5,509 bases of DNA, taken from contig CAJAPL010000134.1 of the NCBI GenBank assembly GCA_903943625.1, positions 1-5,509 on the forward strand. Reading direction: 5' to 3'. This DNA comes from an uncultured bacterium (GTDB lineage: Bacteria; Patescibacteriota; Gracilibacteria; Absconditabacterales; Absconditicoccaceae). Of this stretch, positions 1 through 5,509 are shown piece by piece; position 1 is the first letter of the stretch; each line of letters starts with the position of its first letter. The notes beneath the pieces were generated by a model. It was given only the letters and a program-made list of their open reading frames with translations, was not told the origin of the DNA and searched no databases. The translations under genes and the position numbers were made by a program.

Positions 1-1
1 A

Positions 2-118
2 AGTATAAATCTTATTTACGACCACACAGATAAGATCCTAATAAACCTTCGCAATGAGGCGCACAGATTTTCTAATTCTTATAGGGAGAAACAGATGAAT
101 AAAATATGGAAAGAATAA
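2..118 (+). CDS. uvrC: UvrC-like excinuclease subunit, C-terminal end (5' partial)
   Basis: The last 38 codons of a gene that begins before the window, ending on TAA. The visible piece contains LINLRNEAHRFSNSYREK (residues 13-30). This matches the conserved UvrC stretch usually written LLQRIRDEAHRFAIT.HR, located just after the RNase H-like 5'-incision endonuclease domain. UvrC is the dual-incision nuclease of UvrABC nucleotide excision repair and acts on DNA in the cytoplasm. In the common form, about 70-80 residues carrying a helix-hairpin-helix pair follow this motif; here the stop comes only 15 residues after HRF. No other frame in the 120 nt downstream could supply that domain. Either this lineage has a UvrC lacking the HhH tail, or the gene is truncated. 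The piece contains no glycine, so it does not itself test the genetic code. The family call rests on one short motif and is moderately sure. An intrinsic terminator follows. Confidence 0.6.
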   Translation, partial: SINLIYDHTDKILINLRNEAHRFSNSYREKQMNKIWKE

Positions 119-152
119 TCAATTGTTTATAATTTCTTATTTTGTCAATTGT

Positions 153-179
153 TCATGGGCTATTCCATGATTTTTTTTT
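153..179 (+). terminator. Rho-independent terminator after the UvrC-like gene
   Basis: A perfect 6-bp stem, TCATGG (153-158) with CCATGA (165-170), encloses a 6-nt loop and is followed at once by nine T residues (171-179). The orientation fits ending transcription of the UvrC-like gene 35 nt upstream. It separates that gene from the promoter of the TPR gene, whose -35 box begins inside the T run. Confidence 0.85.
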
Positions 180-205
180 GCATCCAATCAATTGCTAATT
201 ATAAT
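178..205 (+). promoter_or_regulatory. Sigma70-type promoter of the TPR gene
   Basis: A -35 box TTGCAT (178-183) and a perfect -10 box TATAAT (200-205) are separated by 16 bp. Transcription would start near 212, giving a leader of about 27 nt before the ATG at 239. The -35 overlaps the end of the preceding terminator's T tract. The 16-bp spacing is the same as in both promoters of the divergent region at 3490-3569, which supports the call. Confidence 0.7.
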
Positions 206-238
206 TTAGATGCAACATAATTTAATTAAAAGCGCATT

Positions 239-1747
239 ATGACGAAAAAAGAAAAGCATGTTGTTTATTTAGCTTTGTGTATTTCGCGAGTCCTTTTTCT
301 ATTTGGGGATTATTTTTTGTCAGGCAATCAATCTACAGATCCTTTAGTTGAAAATAATACAAATCATGAGACAATAAATGAAAACGTCAAACCAATCGAC
401 CAAAACAGACTAAATCAAAATTTAAAATCTGACCTACAACATATCTGAATACAACAAAAAGAAATTGATAGCGTTCAATTGCAGGACCTCAAAGAAAATA
501 GTTCAAATAATTTTGACGATATCCAGACCTTGAAAAATATTTACTCTAAAACCAAAAATACAATCGTTTTAAATATCTTATTAGAAAAATTAGTTCATAA
601 CTATCAATTTGATGATGCTAAATCATATATCATTGACCTCAATAACTGAGATTATTCAAAAAATATAGATGCTAACCTATATTTACACATACTTATAAAT
701 TCACTATCTCTTACTGACCCAAATGAGATAACTGATTTTGAGGCATCGCTTAATCAAATATATAGCGCATGATTTATGACAAAAGACGACACATATTTCT
801 ATATGTGACTTATTAAAATTTGGAATAAAGATTGGGACGGAGCTACCAAAATATTTAAAACAATTTCAAGCTCTCGTTATTCAGCTTTTATACAAAACTA
901 CTTTGATACACTAAACAATCCGTACTTACAAAACGAGGTCCCATCATATTATAAAGATGGGTTGATAGCACTGACTATGCTCAAAAACTGATATTTTTCT
1001 ATAGCAAAAAAAATAGCACTTTCCATCGCCATGCAAAATGACACATATATCCTGCCTTATCAGATATTGGCTTACTCGCACTTTCTTACAAATGATCGGG
1101 CGACAGCTATAGATTATCTTTTTAAACTCATAGATATCAATCCTGCCAAAGAAGATAATTATAAATTTCTAATATGAGTATCCTATTATCGAGACGAAAA
1201 ATATGAAGAATCGGTCTTGTACCTCTCCCAAATCAAATGAGAAATTTATCAGACAGACGTCTATAGGTACCTGATATTAAACTATATAGCTTGAAATGAC
1301 AATTCAAAACTTATCCGTATGCGACAATCTATTTTATGACAAGATAATCTAGAAAAATCAGATTTTTATACATTCTTTTATAATGTTTTTTTCTTGCCAT
1401 TTAAAAATCAAGAAATATTTACAATATACAACAATAATCCTCAGCTAGCAACAAGTTTTTTGGATAAATGTTATCAGACTTTTAGTTCTTGAGATGACAA
1501 TATCTGTATTTATTGACAAGCAGGGCAGGATATAGCATCATCCAATTGGGCTTGAGCAAAAGACAAGCTTCTCTACTTATCAGAGCGCTATCCGCAGTGA
1601 TATATTTTCCATGCCTTGGGAGACTATTATTTAAATCAAAGAGATGTCCAACAGGCTAAACAATACTATATCAAAGCTGTTAGTCTGACAACAAGTGAAA
1701 TAGAAAAAAACATCATCAGGAAAAAATTAATAGAATGAAATTTATAA
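239..1747 (+). CDS. TPR-type repeat protein with N-terminal membrane segment (UGA=Gly)
   Basis: A 502-aa protein that is open only if UGA is read as glycine. Fourteen in-frame UGA codons occur, against about six GGN glycine codons, and it ends on TAA. The N-terminus has lysines (MTKKEK) followed by a hydrophobic stretch at about residues 8-27 containing one arginine. This is either an uncleaved anchor or a poor signal peptide, so the rest is probably outside the membrane. Residues about 30-80 are polar and Asn/Gln-rich, like a linker. The remainder is helical with TPR-like units. The clearest are at about 274-305 (YQILAYSHFLTNDRATAIDY), 307-334 (VSYYRDEKYEESVLYL) and near the C-terminus at about 456-489 (HALGDYYLNQRDVQQAKQYY). 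TPR arrays are protein-binding scaffolds, so a role in envelope assembly or protein complexes is inferred; no enzymatic motif is visible. The start is supported by a promoter about 30 nt upstream. No Shine-Dalgarno motif is present. Exact family unrecognised. Confidence 0.85.
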
Positions 1748-1750
1748 GAT

Positions 1751-1777
1751 TTGACAAAATCAAAGGTTTTATATAAA
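1751..1777 (+). promoter_or_regulatory. Probable promoter of the 1808-2605 gene
   Basis: A perfect -35 box TTGACA (1751-1756) lies 3 nt after the stop of the TPR gene. A TATAAA box (1772-1777) follows after a slightly short 15-bp spacer. Transcription from about 1784 would give a leader of about 24 nt, in line with the other leaders here. A second TATAAT at 1790-1795 has no good -35 and would leave almost no leader. The genes downstream may also be transcribed by read-through from the TPR gene, because no terminator hairpin separates them. Confidence 0.5.
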
Positions 1778-1807
1778 ATTAATAGGTATTATAATATTAA
1801 TATAGCC

Positions 1808-2605
1808 ATGCCAACAACAACAGGTCCAAACACAATAAACACATCCAATTGGATGGAGACTGATAGATGAAGACTATCAGAAGCCACCAAACAGTACTCA
1901 AAAGACTTGTTTGATAATTTTATTCGTGGGAGAAAAATAGTCAAAACTAATGATATAATGAAAGAAAAATCTGATTATATGCAGCGGATTATATGAAGAT
2001 GTATAGACGATAGAGTAAATATCTCTTGAATAAAAGACAAAATAACTGCCGAAGAAACTAGGGTCTGACACAAATTACAGTGAAACGAATTTCTTGATTT
2101 TGTGACTGATGAAATAAAAAAAGTAGCGACAGACAACAATGTGAAACTCACAAGACCAACGGATATGAGTGTCCAAGACTTGGTAGATCAGCGTGATAGT
2201 CTCTTAGATGTAACAGCAAAATTATGAGCTACTCCAAGATTTATGGCCAATTATCGATGATGAGTACTTAGAAATATTAATAAAATGGAGAAATACGATG
2301 CTTATCCAGAAAATGTATTGGACTTTGCAAGGAGCATCCCAAGCATTTTTGGACATAGAAAATCTAGGATTAACAGATGACTGAGATACTGAATGAAAAG
2401 AAAAAATATATTCTGAAAATGAATCGAAAATAAAAACATAAAAAAGTGAATTGTAAAATTTTTGGAAGTAGCTAAACCACGTGATTCAGAGAGTCCTGAA
2501 ACGAAAGCAAGAAAACAAGCTACAATAATGATAGTTAAAAAAGCATATAAAGCTTTTATGAGTAAACAGGAGAACCTAGACTTTGACTCAGCACTTGCAG
2601 CATAG
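1808..2605 (+). CDS. Unrecognised basic protein, 265 aa (UGA=Gly)
   Basis: An open frame of 265 codons ending on TAG, with thirteen in-frame UGA codons against three GGN glycine codons. Two of the UGAs are adjacent (2258-2263). The start MPTTTGPNTINTSN is Thr/Asn-rich and probably disordered. No signal peptide or membrane segment is seen. The body is charged and mostly helical. A strongly basic patch lies in the C-terminal third (HRKSRINRGLRYGMKRKN, then GKGIENKNIKKG), which could bind nucleic acid or an acidic surface. I recognise no family or catalytic motif. It starts 60 nt after the TPR gene and is followed 21 nt later by a small acidic protein. A basic/acidic pair in one transcript suggests, without proving, that the two interact. 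No Shine-Dalgarno motif is present. The reading frame is secure; the function is unknown. Confidence 0.8.
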
Positions 2606-2626
2606 TTTTATATACAAAAAATTAAC

Positions 2627-2923
2627 ATGCAAAATTTACAGGAAGCATTAAACTATGTATATGAAAATATAAAAAATAACGCTGACAACAAACTATTCCA
2701 AGACAAAGAATATCTAAGGGCTATCATAGAACAGATGGTTATGGCTGAGATCCCAGAGGTTTTGACATTAGAAGAATTAAAAAAAATAGACATGCTTATG
2801 TCTCAGAAAAACTTCAAAGAATCAGACTTTATAGCCAATATACCACAATATCCACAAATATTGGATAATGTAGTAAAAAATCTGATAATAGATTATATTA
2901 CCTGACCAGAAGAAGATTTATAA
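2627..2923 (+). CDS. Small acidic helical protein, 98 aa, possibly DUF5663-like
   Basis: The frame runs through one UGA (2903-2905, glycine in ITGPEEDL) to a TAA. The standard code would end it six residues early. It has no signal peptide or membrane segment. It is helical and acidic, with a run of helices (residues about 25-60, containing IIEQMVMAEIPEVLTLEELKK) and then a motif IANIPQYPQILDNVVKNLI (residues about 69-87). A Leu-rich helix, an acidic loop and a final 'iP.yp.il...v..l' helix recall short CPR proteins labelled DUF5663. This is a weak resemblance from memory, not a firm call. It lies 21 nt after the preceding stop with no terminator or promoter between, so co-transcription is likely. 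It contains no GGN glycine codon. Its end is 9 nt from the end of the convergent minus-strand gene. Confidence 0.75.
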
Positions 2924-2932
2924 TAAAAATAT

Positions 2933-3460
2933 TTAATCAGTTTTTTTGAGATCTTTGAATCATTTGGCGTAATCATCCACTCGCCATTTTTTTTGTCTAT
3001 CTTTAAATCAATTTCGTATTAGCTTTTTTCTATCTTTGTTAAAAAGTGCTGGTATAGTTTTCAAACCTCTTCGTCCTGCGTCTAAAACAGTTCATATACC
3101 ATATTTTAATCACCCAGATACTGCATGAGTAACTCCACTTACAAATTTAGCTGGGCCATACATTTTATCTCGTTTTCATTTTGTAGGTGCCCAATATTTT
3201 TCCCATCATTCCTTTGTCCTTTCTCAAAATTTTTTAAAGGATCAAACTACTGCGTCCTTATAGTCTTTATATGTTTTCCCTGCGAATGGATGTTGAAGGG
3301 CATCTTTAATAAGTCTCCCTGTTCATGAAACTACGCCTCACACTGTGTCTAGTACATTTATTCAAACTCACAATGCATTCGCGGGCAATCAAACGCCATA
3401 GTGCATTACAGATCAATCTATTTTTGCTAAAGCCGCTAGTCAAGGTTTATTTAATCACAT
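2933..3460 (-). CDS. Glycine-rich unrecognised protein, 175 aa (UGA=Gly)
   Basis: The frame is visible only with UGA=Gly: sixteen UGA and ten GGN codons give 26 glycines in 175 residues. Codon 2 is already UGA, so a standard-code gene finder would miss the gene entirely. It ends on TAA. Residues about 22-55 are rich in Gly, Val and Leu (GVGLPANALGVGINVLDTVG), weakly hydrophobic or amphipathic. Residues about 60-100 are charged and aromatic (KKFGERTKEGWEKYW). Residues about 101-140 return to the Gly/Val/Leu pattern (GGLKYGIGTVLDAGRRG), and the tail is basic. The two Gly-rich parts resemble each other (VGINVLDTV and YGIGTVLDAG), suggesting an internal duplication. No signal peptide, catalytic motif or known family is recognised. 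Membrane association through the Gly-rich segments is a guess. The start fits the divergent promoter, with a leader of about 22 nt and no Shine-Dalgarno motif. No terminator hairpin is evident at its end. Confidence 0.85.
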
Positions 3461-3489
3461 ATTTTTAGATTAAAATTTAAACTGAATTA

Positions 3490-3517
3490 AGTATAGTGAT
3501 TTTGAGATATTTGTCAA
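3490..3517 (-). promoter_or_regulatory. Sigma70-type promoter of the glycine-rich gene
   Basis: Read on the minus strand: a perfect -35 TTGACA (3517-3512), a 16-bp spacer and -10 TATACT (3495-3490). Transcription would start near 3483, about 22 nt before the ATG at 3460. The -35 sits in the left arm of the inverted repeat at 3509-3550. Confidence 0.8.
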
Positions 3518-3550
3518 GTTGTGTAAATCAGAAAGAAAAGCTTGACAAAT
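3509..3550. repeat. Perfect 10-bp inverted repeat carrying two divergent -35 boxes
   Basis: ATTTGTCAAG (3509-3518) and CTTGACAAAT (3541-3550) are exact reverse complements separated by 22 nt. Each arm contains the TTGACA of one of the divergent promoters. The arms extend past the hexamer by one base on one side (C) and three on the other (AAT). This may be promoter symmetry alone or a shared operator for co-regulation. Confidence 0.75.
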
Positions 3551-3569
3551 TAGTATAAAAGATTATAGT
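3542..3569 (+). promoter_or_regulatory. Sigma70-type promoter of the lipoprotein gene
   Basis: A perfect -35 TTGACA (3542-3547), a 16-bp spacer and -10 TATAGT (3564-3569). Transcription would start near 3576, about 21 nt before the ATG at 3597. This leader length matches the divergent gene and favours 3597 over the downstream ATG at 3636. Confidence 0.8.
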
Positions 3570-3596
3570 AAATTAATTATATCATTAACTATAGCA

Positions 3597-3929
3597 ATGA
3601 GAAAATGACCAGATTCAAGTAATACCTTAAGCTCAATGGCTTCCAAAGCGGGCTATGCTTTTCTATTATTTTTAATTTTGAATGCTTGTAACTCAGATAA
3701 AACTGATTTTCAAGTAGCTTCAGATAACAAAGCAGCTAATGATAAGAGACGAGAAAAAGCAGAAAAAGAATACATAGCATCTAAAGAAGCAAAAAGATTT
3801 GCTGACTCTGTTTTTCTTGTGGTTAGCAATAAAACTATAGATGAACTAAAAAAAGCAACCCCAACCACAAATGATACAACCCCAAAAAATACTCCACCAA
3901 CTTCAAGTAAAAACAAAGGTAAAAAATAA
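3597..3929 (+). CDS. Small lipoprotein with charged coiled and Thr/Pro-rich tail
   Basis: A 110-aa protein ending on TAA. From the ATG at 3597 the fourth codon is UGA (glycine), giving MRKGPDSSNTLSSMASK, then a hydrophobic core AGYAFLLFLIL and a lipobox LNAC with the lipidated cysteine at residue 31. The alternative ATG at 3636 would give a 97-aa protein with Cys18, a typical lipoprotein signal length. I prefer 3597 because the promoter puts the transcript start about 21 nt upstream of it, as for the divergent gene. After the cysteine, residues about 40-85 are highly charged with heptad-like Lys/Glu/Ala (KRREKAEKEYIASKEAKRF), probably helical or coiled coil. The tail is Thr/Pro/Asn/Lys-rich (ATPTTNDTTPKNTPPTSS) and disordered. 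It is probably anchored to the outer face of the membrane. No family recognised. Its end lies 2 nt from the end of the convergent gene. Confidence 0.8.
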
Positions 3930-3931
3930 TC

Positions 3932-4231
3932 TTACTTAAAAAATATTTCCATTAACTTGGTTTTATATCATAGATTAGCAAGAGATTCATTGGCTCTGCC
4001 CAGTACCTCTTGTTTTTTTTTGTAAAGAAAAATCTTTATCTTTTGGTCATTGGTTTTTATAAAAACTTTATTGAATCTTACATATCCACTCAACACATCA
4101 TCAATATTTTTAACATCCAATTCTGATTCTAAATAATGTTTTATGACATTTACAGAAATTGCACCTATTATATTTTTACCTAGATGTTTTTCTGCCATTT
4201 TTTTCCTTATCTTGTCTTTCAATAATTGCAT
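3932..4231 (-). CDS. DUF721/DciA-like small protein, 99 aa
   Basis: The frame passes one UGA (3968-3970, glycine in NLGYKTK) and ends on TAA; the standard code would cut off the last 12 residues. It has no signal peptide. The layout is an N-terminal basic helix (LLKDKIRKKMAEKHLG), a helix around residues 26-38, then VRFNKVFIKTNDQKIKIFLY (strand-strand), KKKQEVLGRANESLANLG (helix) and a final strand LMEIFFK. That strand-strand-helix-strand order, with a lysine-rich helix start, an N..L helix end and a closing I.F[KR], matches the DUF721/DciA fold. DciA proteins help load the replicative helicase in many bacteria. The match is by pattern, not by search, so the role is tentative. Glycine here is mostly GGN (four GGN, one UGA), unlike its neighbours. 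It lies 87 nt downstream of the M23 gene on the same strand; no convincing promoter or Shine-Dalgarno motif is seen in that gap. Confidence 0.75.
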
Positions 4232-4318
4232 AATGGATGTAGCAACGTAAAAGCGTATAAACGATAGCCTGTCATTCTAGCGCTTGTTCTGTAAAGAATT
4301 ATTCATTGCAACCGGAAT

Positions 4319-5509
4319 CTAACTTATCAGACCCTTATTCTTCAATACTCTATACAGCACCAGAAAAGCGTCTTTCCTTAAAATATTTTTTCCAAGATAA
4401 ATCCAGTTTTTCATTATAAACTTATTTTCTTCAAAAAAGTTAACATAATTCTTATACCGCATACCATTATCAGCATTTTTTAATCCAAATAATAATCTTC
4501 ATAGTACAGCTATCCATTCTTCTCAAGTCACAGCCCTATCTGGATCAAATATTCAGTTACTACCAGCCATTATACCATACTTTTGTAGTCATTTAAGCGA
4601 CTCAGTTAGTTCACTATTTCACGTATTTACATCTGAATACGCAGTGAACATAGGATTGATAACAGGCAAACTTCAATAAAGATTATATTTTTTAGCCAAT
4701 CTATCAAATACAATAGCTGCTTGCCATCTAGGCATATTATTATCTGGCGAAACTTTATTTCAACTTCATTTTACTATCCCAGCAGCATATAATGATTCAA
4801 TAGCTTGCTTATGCTCACTACTCAAAGGCATGTCTATAAATATTTTTGTATACCAAAATATATTTCTCAAAAACGGCAATGGGTCTAGAGTATTTTTGAT
4901 TACGCTTTGTAACTGATTACTTCGATATGGGTTAAATGGAGAAATAGGTGAGTCTACCTGGAAATGCAGATGATATTGAGTCGATTGTCCGGTAGATCAG
5001 CATCGTCATATTATATTTCATTTATCTACTTTATCTCCATATTTCACATTCAATTTATCCATATGTTTGTATGAATACCACTTATCTAGTGTCTGTATTA
5101 CGACACAATTTCATTCATCTTGCTTTACTCAGTCCCATTCTTTGATCCTAGTGACTACTCAATCAGAGAAGCTTGTTATAGGTGTTCATTTGGGCATTAT
5201 AATATCTATTCATCAATGAGTTCAAGTTTTGCAGTTCCATAAAAAATATTCACACGCCCACAATGTCGGCATCAGTAGCTTGATTGCGACGATTACATCT
5301 TGTAGTCTTTTATTTGTCCCGCCAAATGGGATCATCTCATTCAACGCCTTATTTTGGAAATAAGCAGTTAATTGTCTTGCGTCCAAACTAGCATAATTAC
5401 ACACAAAACTCTCTGTCAAAACTTCAAAAAAATCTGCCAAATAATATCGATTAGATTTATCATTTTGCTCGTAAGTCTTGGTAATTATATTGTGATAATT
5501 TGACTGTGT
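4319..5509 (-). CDS. M23 (LytM) peptidase with C-terminal SLH-like repeats (5' partial)
   Basis: 396 residues are visible, numbered from the window edge; the N-terminus lies beyond 5509 and the gene ends on TAG. Residues about 1-92 are a helical/aromatic domain with no recognised family. Residues about 95-185 form an M23 metallopeptidase domain. It has the first zinc motif HGGID (His98, Asp102), an active-site histidine in YKHMD (His149), the loop GNIIGRCGSTGQST, and the closing HLHF (His180, His182). These enzymes cut peptide cross-links in peptidoglycan. Next come SLH-like repeats: about 226-272 (LYAAGIVKG...SPDNNMPRWQAAIVFDRL), about 289-340 (YSDVN...LQKYGIMAGSNGIFDPDRAVTGEEW), and a degenerate third at about 352-389 (RKDAFLVLYRVL). 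SLH domains usually tether proteins to the cell wall, so a surface-anchored wall hydrolase is inferred. All expected metal ligands are present, so it is probably active. There are eighteen UGA and eleven GGN glycine codons; UGA encodes the Gly-Gly of HGGID and three conserved loop glycines. Confidence 0.9.

Noticed and set aside
1842..1855. Perfect 14-bp palindrome CATCCAATTGGATG
   Set aside because: It lies within codons near the start of the 265-aa gene. A related CATCCAATTGG occurs in the TPR gene where it also encodes Ser-Asn-Trp, so codon content explains it adequately.
239..2605. Degraded pseudogenes with many nonsense mutations
   Set aside because: Only TGA, never TAA or TAG, interrupts the frames. 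The interruptions fall at glycine positions and the frames show no frameshifts, which fits a recoded codon and not decay.
3125..3328. Plus-strand ORF of 67 aa rich in Phe, Cys and Ser
   Set aside because: It lies wholly inside the minus-strand glycine-rich gene, reads as its complement, and has no promoter of its own. The odd composition is that of a shadow frame.
3710..3916. Minus-strand ORF of 68 aa with hydrophobic start
   Set aside because: Antisense to the lipoprotein gene, whose signal peptide, lipobox and promoter make the plus strand the real one.
4232..4318. Possible tRNA or structured RNA between the M23 and DciA-like genes (AAGCG at 4251 pairing with CGCTT at 4281)
   Set aside because: No T-loop consensus, no acceptor stem, and only a 5-bp stem with a 25-nt loop. 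No clear promoter or terminator is seen there either.
5222..5440. Separate 72-aa minus-strand gene
   Set aside because: It is an internal fragment of the M23-SLH gene created by using TTG as a start and UGA as a stop. The frame continues on both sides.

Overview
The window reads coherently only if UGA is translated as glycine (NCBI translation table 25). That points to the candidate-phyla-radiation lineages Absconditabacteria (SR1) or Gracilibacteria (BD1-5/GN02); the sequence alone does not decide between them. With the standard code the genes break into short pieces. With UGA=Gly, eight reading frames (six complete, two cut by the window edges) tile nearly the whole window. By my hand count they contain about 64 in-frame UGA codons. 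All eight end on TAA (six) or TAG (two), never TGA. The strongest local proof is the M23 peptidase gene on the minus strand, where UGA falls on the family's conserved glycines next to the metal-binding residues. The DNA is AT-rich and no Shine-Dalgarno motif is visible before any of the six start codons in the window.

Plus strand, left part: the window opens in the last 38 codons of a UvrC-like gene (2-118), closed by a clear intrinsic terminator (153-179). A good promoter (178-205) then drives a membrane-anchored or exported TPR-type protein (239-1747). A second likely promoter (1751-1777) precedes an unrecognised basic protein of 265 aa (1808-2605) and, 21 nt further on, a small acidic helical protein (2627-2923). 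The last two look co-transcribed.

Middle: a 136-nt intergenic region (3461-3596) holds two back-to-back sigma70-type promoters whose -35 boxes lie in the arms of a perfect 10-bp inverted repeat. To the left it drives a glycine-rich unrecognised protein of 175 aa (2933-3460, minus), which converges on the plus-strand cluster with a 9-nt gap. To the right it drives a small lipoprotein (3597-3929, plus).

Right part, minus strand: a cell-wall peptidase with an M23/LytM domain followed by SLH-like repeats (4319 to beyond 5509, N-terminus missing) lies upstream of a 99-aa protein resembling DUF721/DciA (3932-4231). That gene converges on the lipoprotein gene with a 2-nt gap.

The M23-SLH protein, the lipoprotein and the TPR protein are all likely envelope-associated, so this looks like an envelope region beside housekeeping DNA-repair and replication-type genes. 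No tRNA, rRNA, CRISPR array, insertion sequence or origin was seen. No stretch over 300 nt lacks a gene. The longest gaps are 119-238, 3461-3596 and 4232-4318.
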